Assembly: GCA_030584105.1 (NCBI GenBank)
Contig: CP129491.1
Location: 744,001 to 808,000 of the forward strand
DNA from: UTCHB3 sp002050155
GTDB taxonomy: Bacteria > Bacteroidota > Ignavibacteria > Ignavibacteriales > Ignavibacteriaceae
Direction: 5' to 3'
Length of the DNA: 64,000 nucleotides
Within the stretch, counting starts at the first letter, position 1; the number at the start of each line of letters is the position of its first letter. A program made the position numbers and the translations under genes. Below the pieces are notes generated by a model, which was given only the letters and a program-made list of their open reading frames with translations, had not been told where the DNA came from and searched no databases. Positions 9,439-18,155 of this stretch are shown here, piece by piece.

Positions 9439-11532
9439 ATGAAAAGATATCTAATTCTTTTCTCATTTCTCCTGATGGGTTACGGCTTTGCGCAGGATTA
9501 CCCGTTAGTTTCACTGCATGATATTAATTTTACGCCCGATTCACTCTTGTCACCGGGTGTCGAATATACCGTGCATGAGGGAGACACTGTAAGGTTCAGA
9601 GGTGTGGTGATGACAGCACCTGTTGTTAATCCTATTACAGACCGCAGAAGAGTTATTGCTGCAGGTGCTCGTTGGTATGCTTATGTGCAGGACCCTGACG
9701 GGCAACCATTTGGCGGTATTTCGGTTATTCAGAATGATACGACCGGGGTTAATCAAAGCACAGGTTTTGACCTTGTTGATACGGCACAGGTGTGGGAATT
9801 TACTGCTGTGATCTCAATTTATTCCGGCAATACTATTCAGGCTAACCTTTTGTTAAACCCGCCTGTACCGGTCGGGTATATCTCCGGAATGCCCAAAAGA
9901 CCCGACCCTATTGAGCTTCCAATGTCCACCTTCATGAGTAATGGCGTACTTGTTGGTGAAGGTGAAAAATACGACGGAATGTATGTAATTATCAGAAATG
10001 TGGTTACAAGTGACAGGAACAATACTTCAGGTACTTTCCGTTTTAACGACGGTAACGGTAACTATATGACTATGTACGATCAGTCAGGTTACTTTACAAA
10101 AAGAGGACACAGACTAACCGGTCTTACAGATTATGATGCACCTGCAGACGGAACATTCTTAGAGTACATACGCGGTATTGTACACACCAGACCTGACGGG
10201 TATTACATCGTTCCTGTTTATCCGGGTGACATGTTAGTTGGCGCTACACCTCCGACAATTTCAAGCACGACAAGAAACCTTGGTTATGTTGGTTCCAATG
10301 TACCGGTTGAAGTTAGAGCAAAAGTTGTTGATTTGGATGGTTTTGTTGATAATGTTAAAATCTATTACAGAGTCAACAGACAAAGCCCCTATAATGAAAT
10401 TACAATGACCCGCGTGGGCGCCGATACTACTATGTACACAGCTACCATTCCGGGTATTCCCAACGATTCTGCGTATGTAGATTATTTCTATCGTGCACAG
10501 GACAATGAAGGAAGAACTTCAACAAACCCAACAGATACAGCCAGAAGCAGATATTTCTATCCTGTGCTGAACCGTCCTTTGACTATTCAGGATGTTCAGT
10601 TCAGCCCGTTCGGCTCAGGTTACAGTGCACTGCACAACTTTAGAGTTTCAGTAAGTGGTGTGGTAACAGCCGACACTTCCGACATCCCCGGGTGGGGCAG
10701 CACACCCATGCGTGTTTATATCCAGAACGGAAAAACACCGTGGGCAGGTATCTGGATCAAAGGCTTTGATGCTCTTAACTTAAAGAGGGGAGACAATGTT
10801 ACTGTATATGGTAAAGTGCAGGAAGATTATAATGTTACTTGTATAGATTCAGTAACTTCAATTGTTGTTAACTCAACAGGCAATCCGTTACCGGAACCTT
10901 TTGCTCTGCATACAGGCGACATTGGAACGAAACCCGGTGATGTGCCTGAAGCTGAACAATATGAAAGTGTGCTGATTAAATACACAGACCCAATCATCAC
11001 GATGTTATCTGCCGATCCGGGCGCTAACTTCGGTGAAATCATGGTTAATGACGGCACCGGTAACACAAGAGTTGAACTTCAGGATGGTAACCACCAGTAT
11101 CACAACTTCTGGGAGCCAAACCTGCCCGGTATCGGGTTGGATTCACTCGCTAAGTTCTCGTCTCTTACCGGTGTGCTTTACTATTCACACTACTACTATA
11201 AATTAGTACCCAGAAAAGATGACGACTTTGTTGGCTATACAACCGATGTAAAAGACAACTTAGTACCCGTTGAATTTTCGTTGAAACAGAATTATCCTAA
11301 TCCGTTTAACCCTTCAACAGCGATCGAGTTTACACTTCCACAAGGTGCTGATGTTAAACTTGAAATCTTTGATGTTCTTGGCAGAAAAGTTGAAACTCTC
11401 ATCAGTGAGTATAAAGATGCAGGCAACTATAAAGTATTCTTTAATGCGTCTGCTCTTCCTTCCGGTGTATATCTTTACAAGATTGATGCCGGCACCAATT
11501 CTTCTGTGAAGAAAATGATCTTAATGAAGTAA
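9439..11532 (+). CDS. secreted multidomain protein with T9SS sorting domain
   Basis: A 697-residue protein with a signal peptide (MKRYLILFSFLLMGYGFAQ), 13 bases after the previous gene. Two beta-rich OB-fold-like segments, at about 20-270 and 375-590 (each containing V-R/Y-G-V/K-V type strands), flank an Ig-like segment of about 275-370. The C-terminus is a textbook T9SS type A sorting domain: KQNYPNPFNPSTAIEF, then LEIFDVLGRKVETL and SGVYLYKIDAG, ending KKMILMK. It is probably a surface or secreted adhesin or binding protein; no catalytic motif is visible. A strong hairpin follows its stop. Confidence 0.8.
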   Translation: MKRYLILFSFLLMGYGFAQDYPLVSLHDINFTPDSLLSPGVEYTVHEGDTVRFRGVVMTAPVVNPITDRRRVIAAGARWYAYVQDPDGQPFGGISVIQNDTTGVNQSTGFDLVDTAQVWEFTAVISIYSGNTIQANLLLNPPVPVGYISGMPKRPDPIELPMSTFMSNGVLVGEGEKYDGMYVIIRNVVTSDRNNTSGTFRFNDGNGNYMTMYDQSGYFTKRGHRLTGLTDYDAPADGTFLEYIRGIVHTRPDGYYIVPVYPGDMLVGATPPTISSTTRNLGYVGSNVPVEVRAKVVDLDGFVDNVKIYYRVNRQSPYNEITMTRVGADTTMYTATIPGIPNDSAYVDYFYRAQDNEGRTSTNPTDTARSRYFYPVLNRPLTIQDVQFSPFGSGYSALHNFRVSVSGVVTADTSDIPGWGSTPMRVYIQNGKTPWAGIWIKGFDALNLKRGDNVTVYGKVQEDYNVTCIDSVTSIVVNSTGNPLPEPFALHTGDIGTKPGDVPEAEQYESVLIKYTDPIITMLSADPGANFGEIMVNDGTGNTRVELQDGNHQYHNFWEPNLPGIGLDSLAKFSSLTGVLYYSHYYYKLVPRKDDDFVGYTTDVKDNLVPVEFSLKQNYPNPFNPSTAIEFTLPQGADVKLEIFDVLGRKVETLISEYKDAGNYKVFFNASALPSGVYLYKIDAGTNSSVKKMILMK

Positions 11533-11545
11533 TTTTCGCAATTTT

Positions 11546-11573
11546 AAGGAGGCTCGGCTTGCTGAGCCTCCTT
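11546..11573 (+). terminator. strong hairpin between two envelope genes
   Basis: A perfect 10-bp stem, AAGGAGGCTC (11546-11555) with GAGCCTCCTT (11564-11573), can extend by two pairs to a tetraloop. Only three T residues follow, so it is a weak or partial terminator or an RNA-processing/stability element. The left arm contains AAGGAGG, a perfect anti-16S complement, locked in the stem. Confidence 0.55.
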
Positions 11574-11584
11574 TGGACTATTTT

Positions 11585-13132
11585 ATGAAGCCCAACAATA
11601 AGATTTTTGTTTTTCTGTTTGCCGCATTTCTGATCATTACTTTATCGTCGTGTTCAGATTCTTTAGTTGGTACTAAAGTCGGGAATATGCCGCCCGTAAC
11701 TCATCTGTTTCTCTACCCGGATTCTACTGTTTCACAACAACCGAGTAAACTGAGAATGAACTGGTGGGGTGATGACCCTGATGGGTTAGTGATCGGATAT
11801 TATTTTACATGGGACGGCACGCATTGGACTTTCACTACAAAGAACGACAGTTCATTCGCTCTGCAGATTGGTGCAGCGGATACTTTGTATCGATTTCAGG
11901 TTAGTGCTGCTGATGACGGCGGAGATGGTGTGTATAACACGCGTGTTTTCCAAAACGGCATTGATTTTGGGCCCGAATCTTTTATCGATGCGAACGGCAA
12001 CGGCGTTTGGGACCAGGGCGAGTTTTTCTACGACATTGGTCTGATCGATCCTAACCCGGCAAGTTTAAAGTTACCGATAAAGAATACGCCGCCCGTTATT
12101 GAGTGGGATACTCTTACAGTTGTGCCTGCTTCTTCGTTCCCGATTATGACTTTTCGTTGGAAAGCATCCGACCTTGACGGCGACGAATCGATACAAAAGA
12201 TAAACATAGTATTGAACGATACCACAAACGAAGCGAATTTTGTCGCTTTGCGTGGTTCAACCAGACTGGTTACCCTTAGAGTGCGCGATTTTACCTCGCC
12301 GCAACCTGAAACAGAAATTCTTATTGACGGAAACGAACAAACCATTTACCCTGAGAAATTAAAAGGTATGTTGCTCAACGGATACAACAAGGTCTATGTG
12401 CAGGCTGTTGATATTTCAGGCGCAAAAACACCTTTTATTGAGATGCCGGGAACTAACAAAACATGGTTTGTTCGCAAACCGGTTGGGAAAATTTTACTGA
12501 TTGATGACTACGCCGTTGCAGACGACGCAACACAGTTTTACAACAATCAGCTTTCAAACATTGGGGGTGGGGCACTTGCGGGAAAATTTGATTCCCTTAA
12601 TATTTCAGGGAATAAAACCCCATTTTTCAGTTATAATTTCTTCTTAACATTAAAATTGTTCGACTGCATTATATGGTACGCAGATAACAACCCCTCGGTT
12701 CAGGCAGCACAAAATGTTGTGGATAAATATTTATCCGCCGGAGGAAAGATTTTCATGTCGATGCAGTTTCCAAGAAACCCCCCGCCGGATATTTTGGCAC
12801 TGAGCGAATTTTTGCCTGTTGACTCGATTTCCAACTTGATTCCGGTTATCGGTAGTGGTGTTGAATTTACTACTGAAACGGGTTTTTCATCATACCCGAC
12901 CTTAAAAACATCTGCCACCATTTTGGGTAATTTTGGGTTATATCCCAACCCGTCGGTTGCGCATGCAATTTATAAGTCAGCCGGTAATCAGATACCTGGC
13001 TACACAGGATTTATCAACGGAAACAAGAACCTGTTTTTTATCGCTCTTCCGTTGAATAAATTGAACGGAAACAACAATGTAAACGAGCTTTTCGAAAAGG
13101 TTCTGTTCGGAGAGTTTGGTATATCACGATGA
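11585..13132 (+). CDS. outer-membrane lipoprotein of unknown function
   Basis: A 515-residue predicted lipoprotein. MKPNNKIFVFLFAAFLIITL is followed by SSCSDS, a lipobox with the lipidated cysteine. The ATG at 11585 is preferred; a TTG at 11573 adds four residues but lies inside the hairpin. The N-terminal half has Ig/FnIII-like repeats (WWGDDPDG, FRWKASDLDGDE) and a calcium-loop-like DANGNGVWDQGE. The C-terminal half (from VGKILLIDDY) resembles a Rossmann-like or glutamine-amidotransferase-like fold in which a time- or position-dependent event is described, but I cannot name it. It overlaps the longest reading of the next gene by four bases. Confidence 0.7.
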   Translation: MKPNNKIFVFLFAAFLIITLSSCSDSLVGTKVGNMPPVTHLFLYPDSTVSQQPSKLRMNWWGDDPDGLVIGYYFTWDGTHWTFTTKNDSSFALQIGAADTLYRFQVSAADDGGDGVYNTRVFQNGIDFGPESFIDANGNGVWDQGEFFYDIGLIDPNPASLKLPIKNTPPVIEWDTLTVVPASSFPIMTFRWKASDLDGDESIQKINIVLNDTTNEANFVALRGSTRLVTLRVRDFTSPQPETEILIDGNEQTIYPEKLKGMLLNGYNKVYVQAVDISGAKTPFIEMPGTNKTWFVRKPVGKILLIDDYAVADDATQFYNNQLSNIGGGALAGKFDSLNISGNKTPFFSYNFFLTLKLFDCIIWYADNNPSVQAAQNVVDKYLSAGGKIFMSMQFPRNPPPDILALSEFLPVDSISNLIPVIGSGVEFTTETGFSSYPTLKTSATILGNFGLYPNPSVAHAIYKSAGNQIPGYTGFINGNKNLFFIALPLNKLNGNNNVNELFEKVLFGEFGISR

Positions 13133-13146
13133 ACCATGGTGCACTT

Positions 13147-15954
13147 ATGAGAAAATTGATAACGCTACTAATTCTCTTTTCAGTTGTTACGGTTTATGCC
13201 CAAAACGGAAGCATCGGGGGGCATATTATTGATAAAAAGACGGAAACCCCTCTTCCGGGTGTGAATGTTATCGTTAAAGGTACCTACTACGGTGCGGCAA
13301 CTGATGTAAACGGGGATTTTTTGATTAAGAATGTAGCACCCGGTTCATACACTGTTGAAATTTCTTTTATTGGCTACAAATCGGTTCAATTTACCGGTAT
13401 TAAGGTTACTGCAAACAATAAGACCACGATTGATGTTAAGATGGAGGAGACGGCTCTTACCCTTACTCAGGATGTGGTGATTATTGGCGATAAACCTTTG
13501 GTTGATGTTGAGGAAACACAAAGTAAAAAGACAATTTCGAGTGAAGATATCGAATTGGCGGCGGTTGAAAATGTTACTGATATTATTGCCCAACAAGCCG
13601 GTGTGGTTCAGAGCGACAATTCACTTTACATCAGGGGCGGAAGGGCTTATGAAAATGCGTTTCTGCTTGATGGTGTTTCCGTGCAGGACCCACTTGCCGG
13701 AACCGGTTTCGGTTTGCAGTTAAGCGCCAACTCGTTGGAAGAGGTTGAGGTAATTACCGGTGGGTTCAATGCCGAGTTTGGGCAGGCAACTTCCGGTATT
13801 GTGAATGTCAGAACAAAAGAGGGAAGTGTTAAGCATTTTAACGGGTATCTCTCGTACAAAACAGATAATCTTGCGGCTCAAACTAATCCGCATGTCTTCA
13901 ACATAGATATTTTTGAAGTTAGCCTTTCGGGTCCGGAGCCTATTACTAAATATATTTTGCCGGCTTTGGGGGTTGAGATTCCGGGTGAAATTTCTTTTTT
14001 CACTAACCTCTATGTGGGGCTTTCAAACGGAATTACGCAAGGGTACTTCAAACCAACCATCCCGGCGTTAAATTCTTCCACTTTCTACGGTACGAGGTTT
14101 TCACCAAGGTTAGAGAACAGCTGGTACGGCTTGGCAAAATTAACTTATAAAGTAACCCCAACTTTCAAAATTTCTTATTCGTTTAACCAATCGGTTTCGA
14201 TCAATCAGAATTCGCAGTCCCTGCAGTCGAACCTTGAATATGTTGAGCCAAGTCCGGGTTATCAATATGAATTTCAAAATATACTCGGTAATGCAAATGT
14301 GTTCACGCACAACAGCATTTACCATACGCTCAGTTTAACGCACACTGTTAACACAAAAACTTTTTATGAGCTTAAATTAGGTAAGTTTTTAACCAATCTG
14401 CGCACCGATGCAAACGGACGGGACTGGACTCAGTACCGTCAGCCAAAAGATATTCCCAACTTCCCGGTTGAATATTACAACTTAGACAGAGACACTGTTG
14501 GTATCATTCCGGGCGATGGTTTCTGGGATGTGGGTAATCCTTACACATGGCACGATCACTACCTTGACGAGTTTTCGATTACCGGTGACCTTACAAGCTT
14601 CTTTGACGAAAGAAATAAATTCAAAGCCGGTTTTAAACTGCAGTTTCAGGAAATGCAGCTTGTTGATATCTATCAACCGTGGGTTGGCTCGCTTGGTTTG
14701 AATAACGATATCTACAAGGTTCATCCGATGATTGGTGCACTGTATGCACAGGATAATATCAACTTTGGTGGTATGATCTTAAATTTTGGGTTGCGTCTCG
14801 ATTTCTGGTTCCCGGGTAAATATGTTGACGATGCGGTTAAGAACCCAGATGTTATCACTATTCCTGATGAAATTCGTGCAAAATATTATGAAAACAGTTA
14901 TAAATTTTTTGGAGACAGATATTACAAAGCAAGATTAAGCCCGCGCTTGGGAATATCACACCCGATTACAAACTCGCAGACTTTGTTCTTTTCTTACGGT
15001 CATTTCAGCAAGTGGCCCAAGCCACAGTTTGTGTATGCTAAGCTTGATCCCTACAATTCACAATCATCGTTCCAAAGGTTTGGTAATCCTAACCTGAAAC
15101 CTGAAACTACAGTTGCATACGAACTTGGTGTTAAAACACAGTTTACTGACGATGATGTATTAACCGTAACTGCTTACTACAAAGATATTTTTGATTATAT
15201 CAGCACAAGAACTGCCAAAATCTCCAGCGCAAGGTTTGCTACAAAGAAATTCACAACTTATGTGAATGCTGACTATGCCCGCTCCAGAGGTTTAGAGTTT
15301 GAATACCAAAAGAGAATTGGTAAGTGGTTCAGAGCAAATGCCGTGTTTACTTACTCTGAAGTAACCGGTAAAAGCTCCTCAGCCGATGAAGGTGTTTTGA
15401 TCGCTCAGGGTACTCTTGAAGAGTCGATTAAAGAACAATACATGGCTTGGGACAGACCCATAACCGCAACCCTGACTACTAATTTTTATGTAGCACCCGG
15501 TGAGGCACTTTTTGGATTTGGAAACGGTATCCTGGATGACTATAACATGAACATTCGTTTCTTCTTCCAATCAGGCAAGCGTTATACTCCTGCTATTTTT
15601 ACGGGCAGTTATGAAGAAAATGGCAGGCCTCAGTATGAATATGTTCGTGGTGAGAGATATACGGCAATATCTGATAACTGGTTTTATATCGATCTGAATT
15701 TTGAAAAATATGTACAGATAGGCACATTCAGATTCAGCGTTTTTGTAGAAGTAAGCAATTTGCTTGATTCTAAAAACTCTGCAATCATTAACCCTGCAAC
15801 GGGAAGGGCTTATGAATATGGTGATCCGACACCCGGTTCCTGGAACGATCCGTTGTACCCTGACCTACAGGCTCCGCTGGATCCATATCCATACAACCCG
15901 GCGAGATACCTGACCAGACGCAACATTAAACTCGGTGTAAGCTTTAAGTTCTAA
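13147..15954 (+). CDS. TonB-dependent receptor with carboxypeptidase-regulatory-like N-terminus
   Basis: Outer-membrane active transporter or T9SS-associated receptor of 935 residues. After the signal peptide (MRKLITLLILFSVVTVYAQ) comes a CarboxypepD-reg-like beta domain (GGHIIDKKTETPLPGVNVIV to FIGYKSV), then the plug (YIRGGRAYENAFLLDGV, then EEVEVITGGFNAEFGQATSG) and a long C-terminal beta-barrel rich in alternating aromatic residues. ATG 13147 is chosen because it gives a clean signal peptide; ATG 13129 (six residues longer) overlaps the lipoprotein stop. This layout is typical of SusC-like and other Bacteroidota receptors, but no SusD partner is present. Its ligand cannot be told from sequence. 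Confidence 0.85.
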   Translation: MRKLITLLILFSVVTVYAQNGSIGGHIIDKKTETPLPGVNVIVKGTYYGAATDVNGDFLIKNVAPGSYTVEISFIGYKSVQFTGIKVTANNKTTIDVKMEETALTLTQDVVIIGDKPLVDVEETQSKKTISSEDIELAAVENVTDIIAQQAGVVQSDNSLYIRGGRAYENAFLLDGVSVQDPLAGTGFGLQLSANSLEEVEVITGGFNAEFGQATSGIVNVRTKEGSVKHFNGYLSYKTDNLAAQTNPHVFNIDIFEVSLSGPEPITKYILPALGVEIPGEISFFTNLYVGLSNGITQGYFKPTIPALNSSTFYGTRFSPRLENSWYGLAKLTYKVTPTFKISYSFNQSVSINQNSQSLQSNLEYVEPSPGYQYEFQNILGNANVFTHNSIYHTLSLTHTVNTKTFYELKLGKFLTNLRTDANGRDWTQYRQPKDIPNFPVEYYNLDRDTVGIIPGDGFWDVGNPYTWHDHYLDEFSITGDLTSFFDERNKFKAGFKLQFQEMQLVDIYQPWVGSLGLNNDIYKVHPMIGALYAQDNINFGGMILNFGLRLDFWFPGKYVDDAVKNPDVITIPDEIRAKYYENSYKFFGDRYYKARLSPRLGISHPITNSQTLFFSYGHFSKWPKPQFVYAKLDPYNSQSSFQRFGNPNLKPETTVAYELGVKTQFTDDDVLTVTAYYKDIFDYISTRTAKISSARFATKKFTTYVNADYARSRGLEFEYQKRIGKWFRANAVFTYSEVTGKSSSADEGVLIAQGTLEESIKEQYMAWDRPITATLTTNFYVAPGEALFGFGNGILDDYNMNIRFFFQSGKRYTPAIFTGSYEENGRPQYEYVRGERYTAISDNWFYIDLNFEKYVQIGTFRFSVFVEVSNLLDSKNSAIINPATGRAYEYGDPTPGSWNDPLYPDLQAPLDPYPYNPARYLTRRNIKLGVSFKF

Positions 15955-15955
15955 G

Positions 15956-16945
15956 ATGAAAAAAATACTATTACTAACAGCAATCTTATTAACAAGCCAG
16001 TCTTTCGGGCAGTTATTCCCCGTTCTTGGCGGACAAAGGGCAGGTATATCAGCCGCTCAGTTTTTGAAGATCGGTGTAGGCGGGCGTGCTTCTTCGATGG
16101 GTGACGCATTTGTTGCGGTAGCCAACGACGCAAGTGCCCTCTACTGGAACCCTGCAGCGTTGGTGCAGTTTAACGATAACCAGGCGATCTTTTCGTACAA
16201 CAGTTGGTTAGTGGATGTTAAACACAACTTCGCCGGTGGGGTTTATCATATAACCCCCGACGATGCAATCGGCGCCTCGGTTACGATGCTTTCCGCCGGT
16301 GATATGAAAGTAACCACTGAATTTGCACCTTTTGGAACGGGTGAGTACTTCACTTTTTCCGACCTCTGTGTCTCGCTTAGTTACGGTAGAAAAATGACCG
16401 ATAAATTCAGTTTCGGGGCTACCGTTAAATATATGGAAGAAACCTTAGATAAACTGAAAATGCGCGGCGTGCTTATTGACTTTGGCACTTACTATTGGAC
16501 AGGCTTAGGATCAACCAGATTTGCGGTTGCTTTCTCAAACTTTGGTAATCAACTCGCTCCTGATGGTGAAGTGGTGCTCGTTGGAAAACGATCAAAATCG
16601 GACTGGCAGGAGTTTGCACCTCCGACAATGTTCCGGCTGGGTTTCGCTTTTGAACCTTATGAGACTGAGCATCATAAAATCACCACTTCGATTCAGCTGA
16701 ATCACCCAAACGATAACAGCGAGAATGTTTCGCTCGGTGCGGAATACACATTTATGGAACCTTCTACAGGGCTTTCATTTTTGTTAAGAGGCGGGTACAA
16801 GATTAATGTTGAAGAACAAAATTACAGTTTTGGTGCGGGGCTGAATTTACCTATTTCTATGGCAAAATTTACTCTCGATTATGCGCTCGTTAACTACGAC
16901 AGATTAGGAGCCGTTCATAGATTATCGATTATTCTTGGAATTTAA
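15956..16945 (+). CDS. PorV/PorQ-family outer-membrane beta-barrel protein
   Basis: A 329-residue barrel protein with signal peptide MKKILLLTAILLTSQSFG. The N-terminal signature AAQFLKIGVGGRASSMGDAF and then NDASALYWNPAAL is typical of the PorV/PorQ family. In T9SS, PorV shuttles cargo from the translocon to the attachment complex; many paralogs exist in Ignavibacteria, so this may be a cluster-specific paralog, not the core PorV. It begins one base after the TonB receptor and ends one base before the next lipoprotein, so all three are almost certainly co-transcribed. Confidence 0.8.
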   Translation: MKKILLLTAILLTSQSFGQLFPVLGGQRAGISAAQFLKIGVGGRASSMGDAFVAVANDASALYWNPAALVQFNDNQAIFSYNSWLVDVKHNFAGGVYHITPDDAIGASVTMLSAGDMKVTTEFAPFGTGEYFTFSDLCVSLSYGRKMTDKFSFGATVKYMEETLDKLKMRGVLIDFGTYYWTGLGSTRFAVAFSNFGNQLAPDGEVVLVGKRSKSDWQEFAPPTMFRLGFAFEPYETEHHKITTSIQLNHPNDNSENVSLGAEYTFMEPSTGLSFLLRGGYKINVEEQNYSFGAGLNLPISMAKFTLDYALVNYDRLGAVHRLSIILGI

Positions 16946-16946
16946 A

Positions 16947-18017
16947 ATGAAGAAATTATTATTACTTCTACCTGCTCTTTTATTATTCAGCGGTTGCGGC
17001 GAAAAATTTGATTTGAGTGTATTTGACTCTGAAAAGTCCTCCGGTAACATCGCCGGTGATACTGTTTATGTTAAATTAACCCCGGAGTGGGGTGGCTTCA
17101 ACAACCCGACTGATATTATTATTGGTAAAGACTATTTTCTTTATTTAGCAGATACCGACAACAACCGGATTGTAATGTTAAACCAGAATGGTGATATCCT
17201 TAGCACACGCACCATTTCCAAACCCACAAAGATAGAGCAAGACTATCAACTAAACTTGTTGGTTGTTGCCAAATTTGATACCACAATAAACAATGTAACA
17301 AGCAGCGTTGATGCAGTTTATAAAATTAACATGCTTGCCGGTGGGCATAATGTTGCAAACGCACCGATGGCGAGGGTTCTGCCGAGACCGGGTCGTGGTG
17401 TTTCATCTTCGGATCTGCGAGTAAATTACACGGGTGTTTGCGTTTTCTATGATAATTCTTTTTTAGTAGCGAGAACGGGCCCAAATAATACGAGTGTGGT
17501 TGACCCCGATAATTCAATTCTTCAGTTTGAAAAAACCGCATCCGGGCAGGATACACTTATAGGCAGGTTGCCGGCGATTAACCCAACGGGAACCGGCATT
17601 ATGTCAGCAAATGGTTTATCATCTTTGACCGCATTCGACAAAAGAAATGTTGATTTTATAATGACCCTCAGGGGTGATAACAGTTTCAGGGTTCAATGGT
17701 TAACATGGGTTGTTTCATCTCTCGGTGAACAATATGAACTGAAACTTTCGCCCGAAGGTGGCTCCGATTTAATGGCAATTAATGGGTTTAAAGAACCTTC
17801 AGATGTTACGATTGATAAATCGGGTAATATTTATGTTGCCGATATTGCAAAAGATACTGTTTACCGCTACAATCAATTTGGCGGGATACTGCAGAAAATC
17901 GGCGGCGCAGATAATTTTATTAAACCGGCCGGGTTGGCGCACTACGATAAAGTTTTGTATGTAGTGGATAAAGCCAACGGCAAAATTGTCAGATTCAGAT
18001 TATCGACGGATACTTAA
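16947..18017 (+). CDS. NHL/beta-propeller lipoprotein
   Basis: A 356-residue lipoprotein: MKKLLLLLPALLLFSGCGEK has a good lipobox with the lipidated cysteine after SG. The body shows NHL-like propeller repeats, for example FNNPTDIIIGKDYFLYLADT and FKEPSDVTIDKSGNIYVADI, and later IKPAGLAHYDKVLYVVDKAN. ATG 16947 directly follows the PorV-like stop; an in-frame TTG at 16935 would overlap it and adds only four residues. The propeller probably binds protein or a surface ligand. It ends the envelope cluster. Confidence 0.78.
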   Translation: MKKLLLLLPALLLFSGCGEKFDLSVFDSEKSSGNIAGDTVYVKLTPEWGGFNNPTDIIIGKDYFLYLADTDNNRIVMLNQNGDILSTRTISKPTKIEQDYQLNLLVVAKFDTTINNVTSSVDAVYKINMLAGGHNVANAPMARVLPRPGRGVSSSDLRVNYTGVCVFYDNSFLVARTGPNNTSVVDPDNSILQFEKTASGQDTLIGRLPAINPTGTGIMSANGLSSLTAFDKRNVDFIMTLRGDNSFRVQWLTWVVSSLGEQYELKLSPEGGSDLMAINGFKEPSDVTIDKSGNIYVADIAKDTVYRYNQFGGILQKIGGADNFIKPAGLAHYDKVLYVVDKANGKIVRFRLSTDT

Positions 18018-18026
18018 GATTAACCG

Positions 18027-18053
18027 CCGGCGCTTTAGATTATCGAGTGCCGG
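18027..18053 (+). terminator. hairpin after the envelope cluster
   Basis: CCGGCGCT (18027-18034) pairs with AGTGCCGG (18046-18053) with one G-T wobble and a 12-base loop. It lies just after the stop of the NHL lipoprotein and before the atpD promoter. There is no T-run, so it may be a Rho-assisted terminator or a 3'-end stabiliser. Confidence 0.4.
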
Positions 18054-18093
18054 AAATTATATCAACGATTGAAAATTTCAACGACAAATCTGA

Positions 18094-18124
18094 TTGAAAT
18101 AGTGCAAAAATATTCGTACTTTTG
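18094..18124 (+). promoter_or_regulatory. Bacteroidota-type promoter for atpDC
   Basis: TTG (18094-18096), a 20-base spacer and TACTTTTG (18117-18124) match the Bacteroidota sigma-factor consensus TTTG-N19-20-TANNTTTG. It lies 32 bases before the atpD ATG, with a strong ribosome-binding site (AAGGAG) between. Confidence 0.65.
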
Positions 18125-18155
18125 TAGTTTGATTTTTTAAAATTTAAGGAGAAAA

